Assembly (NCBI GenBank): GCA_036274595.1
Contig: DASUFL010000118.1
Span: 1-64,000 of the forward strand
Reading direction: 5' to 3'
Source of the DNA: WS-9 sp036274595
Lineage (GTDB): Bacteria > Eisenbacteria > RBG-16-71-46 > SZUA-252
Length of the DNA: 64,000 bases
Below, in pieces: positions 1 through 8,294 of the stretch. Made by a program: the position numbers and the translations under genes. The notes under the pieces were generated by a model. The model had not been told where the DNA came from and made no database searches. It saw only the letters and a list, made by a program, of their open reading frames with translations. Position 1 is the first letter of the stretch. Each line of letters opens with the position of its first letter.

Positions 1-88
1 GCCCCCGGGGGCGAGGGCGCCGTTCGACCGCGCGGCCGGAGCGGGGCGGGGCCGCGAAGACCGCCAACAACTCCAGGCCCCAGAGCTC

Positions 89-1219
89 GTGACCATCGTC
101 GAGCGTCTCCAAGCTCGCGGAATCCGTCGCCTCGGCTCGAACGAACGGGGCTTCCGTTACCGCACGGCGTCCGGAGCGCCCGTCACGGACGAGGACCATG
201 AGCGAATCGACGCCCTCAAGGTCCCGCCGGGCTGGCGGGACGTGGCGATCCATCCGTCACCGCGAGCCTGGGTGCAGGCCGTGGGGCGGGACGCGGCCGG
301 CCGATGGCAATATCGCTACCACGCCAAGCAGGTGCTCCGTCGCGAGCGCGTGAAGCGCGAGCGGCTCCTGCGCTTCATCGCCGCGCTTCCACGGATGCGG
401 CGCGCCGTCGCCCGCGGCCTCGAGCTTCGTGGCTTGAAGCGCGAGAAGGTGCTCGCCGGCATTCTTCGAATTCTGTCGACCTGCTTCCTGCGGCCGGGAA
501 GCGAGGAGTACGCGAGCCAGAACGGCAGCTACGGCATCGCCACGCTGAAGCCGCGCCACGTCTCCGTGCGCGGCGACCTGATCCAGTTCGACTTCGAGGG
601 GAAATCGGGGCGGCGCCAGGTCCGGGAGCTTCGCGACCGGCGTCTCGCGTCGCTCGTGCGCGCGCTCCTCCGCCATCCGGGCGAGGTGTTCAAGTTCGAG
701 AGCGACGCGGGCGCCATGGTCGACGTGCGCCGGGAGCACATCAACGCCTACATCAAGGACGTGATGGGAGAGCGCTTCAGCTCCAAGGACTTCCGCACGT
801 GGGCCGGGACCCTCCTCTGCGCCTGCGCGCTCGCGCGCGACGGGGGACCCAAGCCGTCCTCGCGTACGGAGGCCAAGCGCCGCGTCGCGGCGGCGGTGCG
901 CGAGGTCGCGGAGCATCTCGGCAACACGCCCGCCGTCTGCCGCGCGTCGTACGTGTTCCCCGAGGTCATCCGCCGCTTCGAGCACGGGCGCGTGATCGCC
1001 GACAAGATCGAAGGCGTGGACGCGCTGGTGAACGGCAGTCCTCGCGCGCTCCAGCGATGCGAGCGCGCGCTGCTCGACCTTCTCACGGCGACGAGCCGCG
1101 CCCCGCGCGGGGCCGCCCGTCGCGCGCGCCCCGAACCCGCGCTCCGCCTCGAGGAACCTCGTGAGCATCACCGAACGGCTGGTCATCCTGAACCCCGGAG
1201 CGTCGCGATACCCCGCTGA
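89..1219 (+). CDS. DNA topoisomerase IB (poxvirus/bacterial type)
   Basis: Type IB topoisomerase that relaxes supercoils by nicking one strand through a 3'-phosphotyrosyl intermediate. The N-terminal part (about residues 1-75) matches the DNA-clamp domain, with GFRY and PPGWRDV-like motifs. The catalytic core follows, with a KDFRTWAGT block and the active-site tyrosine near residue 288 in NTPAVCRASYVFP. The GTG at 89 is the first start in the window, but the frame stays open to base 1 and homologues usually have about 25 more N-terminal residues, so the true start may lie upstream and the gene may be cut by the window edge. The last 59 bases overlap the next gene, and the Arg/Pro-rich tail there is probably dispensable. 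Family assignment is firm; the start is not. Confidence 0.88.
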   Translation: MTIVERLQARGIRRLGSNERGFRYRTASGAPVTDEDHERIDALKVPPGWRDVAIHPSPRAWVQAVGRDAAGRWQYRYHAKQVLRRERVKRERLLRFIAALPRMRRAVARGLELRGLKREKVLAGILRILSTCFLRPGSEEYASQNGSYGIATLKPRHVSVRGDLIQFDFEGKSGRRQVRELRDRRLASLVRALLRHPGEVFKFESDAGAMVDVRREHINAYIKDVMGERFSSKDFRTWAGTLLCACALARDGGPKPSSRTEAKRRVAAAVREVAEHLGNTPAVCRASYVFPEVIRRFEHGRVIADKIEGVDALVNGSPRALQRCERALLDLLTATSRAPRGAARRARPEPALRLEEPREHHRTAGHPEPRSVAIPR

Positions 1220-2792
1220 CGACGTCCGGGACGCGTGCGAGACGGTCTGCCGCGAGCACGGCCTCCAGTGTTCCTTCCTGGATTCGCCGTCGGGCCCCGG
1301 CGCGCGTGAGGAGACTCGGCGCGCCGTGCTGGAGGCCGTGACGCGTGGCTGCGAGCGCATCGTGGCCGTCGGGGGGGACGGAACGGTCGGCATGGTGGCC
1401 GACGCGATCGCTCGCGCGGGACCCCACGCCCATGACGTCAGCCTGGGGATCATCCCGGGGGGGACCGCCAACATCCTCGCTCGCGAGCTGGGCCTTCAGG
1501 GGGGCCTCTCGGATGCGGCGGAGACCGCGCTCCTGAGCGAGCGCTCCCTCGCGATCGACGCCATCGAGGCTGAGGGACGCCTCATCTTCACGCAGATCGG
1601 CGTGGGGCCGGATGCCCTCATGATCCGCGACACGAGGCGCGAGCAGCAGGCGAAGCTGGGGCGGCTCGCCTACATGATCACCTTCGCCCGCCGCGCGCTG
1701 CGCCACAGGCCGCGGCGCTTCATGCTCTCCCTCGACGGCAGCCCGTTTCGCGCCCTGGCGTGGCAGGTGGTCGCCGCCAACGTCGGAACCGTGGGCGCTC
1801 CTCCGTTCACCTGGGGCCCTCGCATCGATCCGACGGACGGGGTCCTGGACCTCTGCGTGTACGACGTTCGCACGCTGGCCGAGACCCTCGGTCTCACCTG
1901 GCGGATCCTGACCGGCCGTCATCGCCGCGGCGATTCCACGCGATTCTATCGAGTCCGCGAAGAGGCGATCATCGATTCCCCACGCCCGCAGCTCGCGCAA
2001 GGGGACGGCGAGATCCTGGGAAGCACCCCGATCACGCTGCGCGTGGTCCACGAAGCCGTGCGGATCGTGGTCGCGCGCTCGGTCGACGAAGGGGACCTCG
2101 GGCCGCCGCCTCCTGCCGGTGGCGCGGCCAGTCCCGCGCTCGCGCTCGCCGACGCTCGCCCGGAGCCGACCCTGACCGAGGACGTCGAGACCATGATCGC
2201 GGAGCAACACACGCGCACGTGGATCCTTCAGGGCATGCTGCGCCATCCGGTGGCCGCGCTCGAAGCGTTCGACGCCGCGCTCTTCCTGCGGGTCAATCGG
2301 ATGGCCCTCGGCGGCGCGTCCGATCGCGCGCTCACGCTCGCGTCGCGCACCATGCACCACGGCGAGGGGTGGATCCTGGTCCTGATCGCCATGATGGCGG
2401 TGGACCTCCGGCATGGGCTCCGCGTGGCGGTGGAGGTCCTGCCGGTCCTCTGGCTCACGCTCCTGACGGTGAACCACCCCTTGAAGCGATTCTTCCGCAG
2501 GCGCCGGCCGTTCCTGGCCTTCGTGAAGGCCCGGGTCCTCGGTCCCAGGCCGCAGGACTTCTCGCTCCCGTCCGGCCACGCGGCAGCAGGCTTCGCGGGC
2601 GCCTTCCTGCTGTCGATCCATGCCCCGGCGTTCGCTCCGTTGTTCTACGCGATCGCGGCGGTCGTCGGGCTCTCCCGGGTGTATCTCGGGGTCCATTATC
2701 CGAGCGACGTCGCGATGGGCGCGGTGGCCGGGACCATCCTCGCCGCCCTCTATCGATGGGTCATGCTCGCGATCCTGCCGTTCCGCGTCTGA
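1161..2792 (+). CDS. Diacylglycerol/sphingosine kinase-like domain fused to PAP2 phosphatase
   Basis: A two-domain lipid enzyme of 543 residues. The N-terminal half (about 1-310) is a LCB5/DgkB-type lipid kinase, with the nucleotide-binding GGDGT at 71-75 and a PGGTAN motif near 98-103. The C-terminal part (about 370-543) is a membrane PAP2 phosphatase with its three signatures: KRFFRRRRP, LPSGH (469-473) and SRVYLGVHYPSD (about 506-517), set among hydrophobic helices. By family, the kinase phosphorylates a lipid alcohol and the PAP2 domain removes phosphate from lipid phosphates or pyrophosphates, so the fusion could act on one lipid pool. The GTG start is preceded by GAGGA 5 bases upstream and lies inside the end of the topoisomerase gene. 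The substrate cannot be told from sequence. Confidence 0.88.
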   Translation: MSITERLVILNPGASRYPADDVRDACETVCREHGLQCSFLDSPSGPGAREETRRAVLEAVTRGCERIVAVGGDGTVGMVADAIARAGPHAHDVSLGIIPGGTANILARELGLQGGLSDAAETALLSERSLAIDAIEAEGRLIFTQIGVGPDALMIRDTRREQQAKLGRLAYMITFARRALRHRPRRFMLSLDGSPFRALAWQVVAANVGTVGAPPFTWGPRIDPTDGVLDLCVYDVRTLAETLGLTWRILTGRHRRGDSTRFYRVREEAIIDSPRPQLAQGDGEILGSTPITLRVVHEAVRIVVARSVDEGDLGPPPPAGGAASPALALADARPEPTLTEDVETMIAEQHTRTWILQGMLRHPVAALEAFDAALFLRVNRMALGGASDRALTLASRTMHHGEGWILVLIAMMAVDLRHGLRVAVEVLPVLWLTLLTVNHPLKRFFRRRRPFLAFVKARVLGPRPQDFSLPSGHAAAGFAGAFLLSIHAPAFAPLFYAIAAVVGLSRVYLGVHYPSDVAMGAVAGTILAALYRWVMLAILPFRV

Positions 2793-2907
2793 CGGCGCCG
2801 CGAGTGAATGACGTGGCCCCTATCTTGCACGACGGATCCATGACGGAAGTGCCGTTCGATGCAGGACGGGGAAGGCCGCGTAACGGCAACGTGTAGGAGG
2901 GCAGGCG

Positions 2908-3309
2908 ATGCCCGTCATCGTTCAGGTTTGCGCAGTCATTGTAACAATCGCGGTCGTCGCGCTCGTGATCGCCTTGGTCCGGATGGCAGACCGCCTGTCC
3001 AAACTGACCGAGGACGTCCGCACGTGTCTCCTGGAAGTGCGAGAGGTCACAGGCGAGGCCAAGAGCGTGGTGGCTACCGCGCGCGAAGTGCTCAAGCCCG
3101 TCCAGCGCGTCGTCGACCGCTTCGAGCGGCTCGGGACGCGCACGGCCGCCATGTCGTCGGCGTTTCTGGAGGAAGTCGAGGCCCCGGTCCGAACGGCCGT
3201 CGCGCTCATGCGCGGCTTGAAGACCGGGACGGCCCTTTTCATGGAGCGGCTCGGAAGCCGCTTCCGACCCGGTCGCGTCGCGACCGATGGAGGGTATCGG
3301 TATGAATGA
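2908..3309 (+). CDS. DUF948-type membrane-anchored protein
   Basis: A protein of 133 residues with one N-terminal membrane helix (about 4-25) followed by a long amphipathic, coiled-coil-like region rich in V, E, A and R. This is the layout of DUF948 proteins, which often sit beside YtxH-like proteins, as here. AGGAGG lies just before the ATG. The last 8 bases overlap the next gene, so the two are probably translated together. The function is unknown; an envelope or general stress role is only suggested by the neighbour. Confidence 0.7.
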   Translation: MPVIVQVCAVIVTIAVVALVIALVRMADRLSKLTEDVRTCLLEVREVTGEAKSVVATAREVLKPVQRVVDRFERLGTRTAAMSSAFLEEVEAPVRTAVALMRGLKTGTALFMERLGSRFRPGRVATDGGYRYE

Positions 3310-3562
3310 GTATCCGTACGGCAGCGACATGGGGCAGGGCTCGTCGAACAGCATGATGGGCTTCTTCGTAGGAGCCTTGGTGGGAGCGAGCGTCGCTCTG
3401 CTCCTCGCCCCCGGGCCGGGCGGCGATACGCGTCGCCGCGTCGCCGACACGGCCAAGAAGCTTGGCTCCGCGGCCAAGGACAAGGTCGCCGAGATGCGCG
3501 GGCAGGGACGGGATGCGGCCGAGGTGGGGCGTGAGTCCTACATGCAGGGGCGGCAGACCTAG
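3302..3562 (+). CDS. YtxH-domain protein
   Basis: A small protein of 86 residues with a Gly/Ala-rich membrane segment (about 17-36, SMMGFFVGALVGASVALLLAP) followed by a lysine- and arginine-rich helix. This is the typical YtxH layout of stress-related membrane proteins. An upstream ATG at 3287 would add five residues, but GGAGG at 3289-3293 is ideally spaced for the ATG at 3302, so I chose that. It overlaps the end of the DUF948 gene. The molecular role of the family is not known. Confidence 0.68.
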   Translation: MNEYPYGSDMGQGSSNSMMGFFVGALVGASVALLLAPGPGGDTRRRVADTAKKLGSAAKDKVAEMRGQGRDAAEVGRESYMQGRQT

Positions 3563-3763
3563 TCCCGGCGGCAGATCCCAAGAGATCGCTCGAGCGTCAG
3601 ACGCGAGGGCCCGAGAGTCCGTCCGCAGGGACGGGCGCGAGGGCCCTCCGTCATGAGATCAGCGCCGACAGGCAAACCCGTCCGAAGCGCGGCTTCGGAG
3701 GCTCCCGCCGGCGGCGTCGCTCGGCCAAGCGGCCGCCGGAGAGAGCGCCCCGGCAACTCGGGA

Positions 3764-4225
3764 TCAGAGGGCCAGGCTCCGGCCAGTGCCGCTCGAGGAG
3801 GAGCCAGGCTGGGACACCGTGCGCATCACCTCGCCCGTCGTCTCTTCCGATAGATTCTGCGCGATGTCCGCGATCGACACGATGCCGCAGCACCGACCGC
3901 GCTCGTCTTCGACGGGCGCGCGCCGCACCTGACGCTCCTCCATCAAGCGGCAGCATTCCTCGACCTTGGTGCTGGGCCGGACGGTGAGCACCGGACGGGT
4001 CATCACGTGCTCCGCCGTCAGGGTGAGCGGGTTGTCGCCGCGCGCCAGGGCACGGCAAACGATGTCGCGGTCGGTGATGACGCCGACCGTCCTCATGCTG
4101 TTCTGGTCATCCACGACGGGGATCTGCCCGCAGTCGTTCTCGACCATCAGGCGGGCGACTTCCTGGAGCGGTGTGTCCGGCGTGCAGCAGGCCGGATCGC
4201 TGGTCATGATGCGTTCGACTTCCAT
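3764..4225 (-). CDS. CBS-domain protein
   Basis: A protein of 153 residues made of two CBS motifs, about residues 7-62 and 73-130. Each holds the usual pattern of a TVxPxTxVxE-like stretch, a hydrophobic P-V core and a G-I-(I/V)-(T/S) strand (GVITDRD, GIVSIAD). CBS pairs bind adenosyl ligands and act as energy or redox sensors. A free-standing pair like this often works as a regulatory subunit, but no partner is adjacent. AGGAGGT precedes the ATG by 5 bases. The C-terminal 20 residues are Ser/Gly-rich and probably disordered. Confidence 0.85.
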   Translation of the reverse strand: MEVERIMTSDPACCTPDTPLQEVARLMVENDCGQIPVVDDQNSMRTVGVITDRDIVCRALARGDNPLTLTAEHVMTRPVLTVRPSTKVEECCRLMEERQVRRAPVEDERGRCCGIVSIADIAQNLSEETTGEVMRTVSQPGSSSSGTGRSLAL

Positions 4226-4311
4226 GGCCTACCTCCTGGATCGGGTCTTCCTGACTACCATCTCCAATCCTGGAAGGCAGCAGGTTCCGGGCCAGGGGAG
4301 ACAGGTTGGGA

Positions 4312-7209
4312 TCAGATCCAGCGGCCCGGAGCAGGCGAAGGCTGGTGCCCGTTCGGCTGATCCGTATTCTCCCGCGGGGTCGTCCAAGGGGGATTCTTCT
4401 TCGGCTCCACGCGTGCCGGGGTCGGCGGGGCGGCGTTGGGGATCGCGTCCCGCCGAGGCGTCGAGATCAGCGTCTGCGTCGCCGTAAGGGTGTCGGGTGC
4501 TGCGGTTCTCGGGGGCGCGGTCACGAGCAGGATGCCCTCCGGCGCGCCGCGCGGCTTGAGCTCGTGCTCGAACGACGGTGCAAGAATCCGCATCACCGCG
4601 AGCGGGAGAGCGCTCGTGAAGCGGTACCGCGCGGCCTCGGGCCCGAGCACCGCCGACGTGATCACGCCGTAGTACCGGTCGCCGAGACAGAAGGTGAACG
4701 TCGCCGTGCGGCTCACGGAGCGCGAGCCGATGAGGCGACGACCCCGGCCATAGGTCTGGAAGCGATTGTCGCCGGTCCCCGTCTTTCCGCCGAGCCAGAC
4801 CGGCGCGCCGGACGAGTCGGTGAAGGCGCCCCTGAGTCGCGCCGCGGTGCCGACTTCGACGACGTCGGTGAGCACGCGCCGCGTGACGCGCGCCACCGCC
4901 GGCTCGAGCACCGTCTCGCCGCTCGAGCCGCTCGCGGTGGGCTCGAACACGGACTCGTAGGGCGTCCCCGCCCCAAAGCGGAGCCGCTCGACCATGCGGG
5001 CTTGGCTCCGAACGCCGTCGTTCACCAGAATGCCCATGAGATCGGCCAGAGCCGACGGCCGGTCCCCGGAGCTTCCGATCGCCGTGGCGTAGGAGGGAAC
5101 GAGGCGCTGGAAGGGGAATCCGAGCTGCCGCCAGTAGGGCGTCATGCGCGCGAACGCGTCGCGCTCGACCTGCGCGCGGAGCCTGAGATCCTGGGCCTGC
5201 CGGTTCTTGGTGCGGAAGAGCCATGCCATCTGATCCGGCGTCCCCTCACGATCGGCCACTTCGTGGAGCAGCGTGGCCCGGTCGGACGACAAGGGCTCAT
5301 CGAGGACCGCGCGAGCGTCGTACGGGAGCCGGGCCGCGTGGAAGCGCACGAGATCGCGCATGAGCCGGACGAAGACGAGGTTCGTCGAGTGCGCCGCCGC
5401 CTGACGGAGGGTCAGCTCACGACCGTTGTCGTCCGGGTCGAAGTTGCCGAAGGTCTGGAATCCGCCCCCCGTGTAGAAGAGCTCGTAGGGGCTCGCCGAG
5501 TAGGTCCGCTCGAGGCTCTGCTCGAGGAGGTCCTCGCGCCCGATGCCGGGATGCTCGGCCATCGTGCGCGCGGTCCACTCGGTGATGGGATCGCGCGCCG
5601 AGGCGGCCTGGGCCAGGAGCTGGTCCCGGTCGAGCGGCGCCCATTCGTCGCGGAGCCTCGAGACGAGCTCGAGGTAGTGGATCAGCGTCCGGAGCTTCGC
5701 CGTGCTGCCCAGCTCCATCTTCATCCCCTCCATGATGTCGAAGGGGCGGTCCAGGTTGTCGGCGTAGAGGCGGATCGCGTTGCCCCCCGGCGTGCGCTCA
5801 CAGAGCAGCACGCTGTAGAGCACCCGCTTGGGATCGCCTTGCGAGAGGAGGTGCTCGCCGCGCAGGCCGTGCGCCCGCACGAAGGACGAGTCGGTCAGCT
5901 GACGCAGGGTCTGGGTCACCTCCGTCTGGAGCGGCTCGTCCACGGTGGTCTCCACCGTCAGGTCGAGGCGGTCCAGCTCGTAGGTGTCCTTCACTCCCAG
6001 CATGCTGACCAGCTCGTTCCGGATGCGCCGCGCACCGCGGCCGAGCTGATTCTCGGGGAGCGGAGCGTTCTTCAGGGTCGGGGCGAACTTGAGCGGCAGC
6101 TTCCGCACGGCGCTCGCCACCTTGGGCTCGAGGACGCCTTCCTTCGCGAGGAGACCGGCGTACGCGTTCACCCGGTCGTTGAGCGCCTTGTGGTCGGCGA
6201 TCAGGTAGCGACTCGGGGCGCGGACGGAGCAAAGGAGCGCCAGCACCGGCTTCAGAGCCTTGGCCCGCTTCGTCGGGGACTTGCTACCGAGATCCTTGTA
6301 GACCTTGCTGGGCTGGAGACCGAACCAGACGACCAGGCCCTGCTCGAGCCCGGCCACTTCACCGACGCTCGGGGCCCCCGCGAGGGGCATCGTGTTCACG
6401 TAGTCGAGGATGATCCGGCGGCGGCCGGCGGTCGTGACCGGCCCGTCCTTGTACACGCGAAGGCTCGCGCTCATCATCTGGCGGAGCTTGTCCACGCCCG
6501 AGCCCGTTCGGCCCCCTTCCGCGTGACGGTACTTCTCGAGCTGAACGGCGAGCGTGCTTCCCCCCTCGACCGGGGTCGGGATCCCGATCCGGCTCGCGGA
6601 GTAAAGGAGCATCGCCTTGCCGAAGCGGGCCCAGTCCACGGCGGGATTGCTGTAGGGACTCGAGTCCCGATCCAGCTCCCGGTTCTCGATGTAGAGGAGC
6701 GAGCGCACGACATCGGGCGGCACGTCTTCGAAGCGCGCCAGACCGTGCCGGCCTGCTGTGGCGTCGTAAATGGGCTTTCCGTCCCGACCCAGGATGACCA
6801 GTCCAGCGACCGACGCCTCGGAGTAGGGGGGCGCGATGCCGAACCGGCTCACCATCGCGAGGGCGCTCGACTGCCGGGCCTGCGCCGCGATGCGGAAGCC
6901 TCGGGACTCGAGGCGCTTGGAGAAGTCCGGGAGCCGGGAGTAGCCGCGGCGCTCGTCGAGGGGGCCGCCGCGCGGGAACACGATCCGATGGCTCGGCCCA
7001 GGCTCCACCTTGTACGTCATGCCCGACGCGACCTTGGCGAGGACGTTCGCCTCGAGCGCCGCGGTTCGGAGCTCGAAGCCGGCGGCCAGGACCACGACCG
7101 CGATGGCCACCATCGCGGGCCAGCGCCGCCGGGAGGATCGCTGAACTCGATACCACCCGTCACGGGCGACCCGAGCGGGAACGGGAATGCCGCGCCTCAG
7201 GGCGGACAT
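4312..7209 (-). CDS. Class A penicillin-binding protein (glycosyltransferase 51 + transpeptidase)
   Basis: A bifunctional cell-wall enzyme of about 965 residues. After a single membrane helix (about 30-46) comes a divergent GT51 transglycosylase domain with the catalytic Glu at about 175 (in YIENREL) and a GGSTLAVQLEK motif. The penicillin-binding transpeptidase domain follows, with SxxK at S502 (GSTAK), S608-T-N and K809-T-G (GGKTGTG). All transpeptidase motifs are intact. The C-terminal 60 residues are Pro/Thr-rich. The frame extends upstream to 7431, but that stretch has no RBS and looks intergenic, so the ATG at 7209 is preferred. The GT51 part differs from textbook PBP1A and matches a less studied family with a YVNTMPLAGAP-like segment. 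Confidence 0.85.
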   Translation of the reverse strand: MSALRRGIPVPARVARDGWYRVQRSSRRRWPAMVAIAVVVLAAGFELRTAALEANVLAKVASGMTYKVEPGPSHRIVFPRGGPLDERRGYSRLPDFSKRLESRGFRIAAQARQSSALAMVSRFGIAPPYSEASVAGLVILGRDGKPIYDATAGRHGLARFEDVPPDVVRSLLYIENRELDRDSSPYSNPAVDWARFGKAMLLYSASRIGIPTPVEGGSTLAVQLEKYRHAEGGRTGSGVDKLRQMMSASLRVYKDGPVTTAGRRRIILDYVNTMPLAGAPSVGEVAGLEQGLVVWFGLQPSKVYKDLGSKSPTKRAKALKPVLALLCSVRAPSRYLIADHKALNDRVNAYAGLLAKEGVLEPKVASAVRKLPLKFAPTLKNAPLPENQLGRGARRIRNELVSMLGVKDTYELDRLDLTVETTVDEPLQTEVTQTLRQLTDSSFVRAHGLRGEHLLSQGDPKRVLYSVLLCERTPGGNAIRLYADNLDRPFDIMEGMKMELGSTAKLRTLIHYLELVSRLRDEWAPLDRDQLLAQAASARDPITEWTARTMAEHPGIGREDLLEQSLERTYSASPYELFYTGGGFQTFGNFDPDDNGRELTLRQAAAHSTNLVFVRLMRDLVRFHAARLPYDARAVLDEPLSSDRATLLHEVADREGTPDQMAWLFRTKNRQAQDLRLRAQVERDAFARMTPYWRQLGFPFQRLVPSYATAIGSSGDRPSALADLMGILVNDGVRSQARMVERLRFGAGTPYESVFEPTASGSSGETVLEPAVARVTRRVLTDVVEVGTAARLRGAFTDSSGAPVWLGGKTGTGDNRFQTYGRGRRLIGSRSVSRTATFTFCLGDRYYGVITSAVLGPEAARYRFTSALPLAVMRILAPSFEHELKPRGAPEGILLVTAPPRTAAPDTLTATQTLISTPRRDAIPNAAPPTPARVEPKKNPPWTTPRENTDQPNGHQPSPAPGRWI

Positions 7210-7559
7210 CGCCTGAGAGCCGGCACCGAGAGCACCTACGAGAAATGGGAGAATGGGTGGCCGTTCCAAGTACGTTCCTTCTTGTTTTGGGACGCTAAAA
7301 ACCCGAACTCGATGCGCCGGTTCCCGCACCCGGCTGGGTGAGATGAACCGATTCGCACAGGCACTTTGTACAACTGTCCTACCCTTCCGTTCCCCTTGGT
7401 GCGCCGACGAAGCCGCGCCATGTCTGTCCAACCGGCACGGATAGCTCGTCTTCGCGCCAACTCACGCTCCCGACTCGACGCCTTCGGAGCGCGAGCGACC
7501 TCGTACGATCGCATGATCTATGCATCCACCGTGCTCGATGACCGCGGACCGGAGCGTCC
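7210..7559. other. Intergenic region between divergent PBP and Hsp20 genes
   Basis: About 350 bases with no convincing gene. It is locally richer in A+T (around 7270-7310 and 7350-7390) than the surrounding coding DNA, as expected for the promoters of the two divergent genes. I could not place a -35/-10 pair or a heat-shock element of the CIRCE type with confidence. Confidence 0.5.
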
Positions 7560-8258
7560 GTGGAAAAACCCGAGCGCAAGGAGGGAGGAATCATCGCAAT
7601 CACGGAACGCGATCGCGCCAGGACCGATTCGAAGAGCGTGGACCCCGCGCGAAATCGTGAGGAGGAGGTCCGAGCGGCAAAGGAAGGAACCGTCCCGACC
7701 GACCGCAGCATGGATGTGGAGCGCCGCGGCACGATGGCCCCGTATTCCGGCAGCCGGGATCCGTGGCTGGCGTCCCATTTCGACTTCATGCGCCACTTCA
7801 TGCGGGAGATGAGCCGCATGTTCGAAGGCTTCCCCGGAGGCGGCGGGCCGAACGACTCCACCTCGAGGTGGCCCCCGATCGAAATGCTCGAGCGGGACGG
7901 CCATGTCGTCGTCCGTGCGGAGATGCCGGGAATGAGGCGTGAGGACCTGAGGGTCCGCGTCGAAGATCAGAGCCTGGTGATCGAGGGAGAGCGCCGGGAC
8001 GACCGGGAGGCGCGCCACGAGGGCTACTTCGAGAGCGAGTGGAGCTACGGCCGCTTCGCCCGGCGGGTGAGGCTGCCGGACCAGGTCGACCCCGACCGCG
8101 TGAAGGCCCGTTACGACGATGGAATCCTCGAGGTCACCCTGGACCTCCCCCCCAGGGCCCGACGCGAAGTTCCTATCGCCGGGGCCGAGTCGCGGGAGGG
8201 AGGCCCGCGGGACGCGGTCGAAGCACGGAACCGTGAATCCACCGGATCCAGGCCCTGA
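7560..8258 (+). CDS. Hsp20 / alpha-crystallin small heat-shock protein
   Basis: An ATP-independent holdase chaperone of up to 232 residues. The alpha-crystallin domain spans about 110-195 and carries the typical strands PPIEMLERDGHVVVRAEMPG and the A/G-x-L-x-V-x-L-like end DDGILEVTLDLP. The N-terminal part holds a Phe/Met-rich segment (HFDFMRHFMREMSRMF) of the kind that governs oligomer formation and client binding. The start is uncertain. GTG at 7560 has only a weak RBS, whereas GGGAGG at 7581-7586 precedes no standard start, and an ATG near 7710 would still keep the whole core domain. The C-terminal tail is charged. Confidence 0.88.
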   Translation: MEKPERKEGGIIAITERDRARTDSKSVDPARNREEEVRAAKEGTVPTDRSMDVERRGTMAPYSGSRDPWLASHFDFMRHFMREMSRMFEGFPGGGGPNDSTSRWPPIEMLERDGHVVVRAEMPGMRREDLRVRVEDQSLVIEGERRDDREARHEGYFESEWSYGRFARRVRLPDQVDPDRVKARYDDGILEVTLDLPPRARREVPIAGAESREGGPRDAVEARNRESTGSRP

Positions 8259-8264
8259 CCGCGC

Positions 8265-8294
8265 GGGGCGCAAGGCCGGTCAGGCTTGCGCCCC
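8265..8294. terminator. Perfect inverted repeat between convergent genes
   Basis: Arms GGGGCGCAAG (8265-8274) and CTTGCGCCCC (8285-8294) pair perfectly over 10 bp around a 10-base loop. The repeat lies between the ends of the Hsp20 gene and the convergent glycosyltransferase gene, overlapping the last codons of the latter. There is no clear T-run, so a bidirectional termination role is inferred from position and symmetry. Confidence 0.5.

Noticed and set aside
3563..3763. Small frames in the 200-base gap after the YtxH gene
   Set aside because: They lack RBS, hydrophobic or conserved stretches, and overlap each other in several frames. I see nothing functional there.
4226..4311. Promoter or regulatory element between PBP and CBS genes
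   Set aside because: 86 bases on the same strand with no clear -35/-10 pair or inverted repeat; the CBS gene may be read through from the PBP gene.
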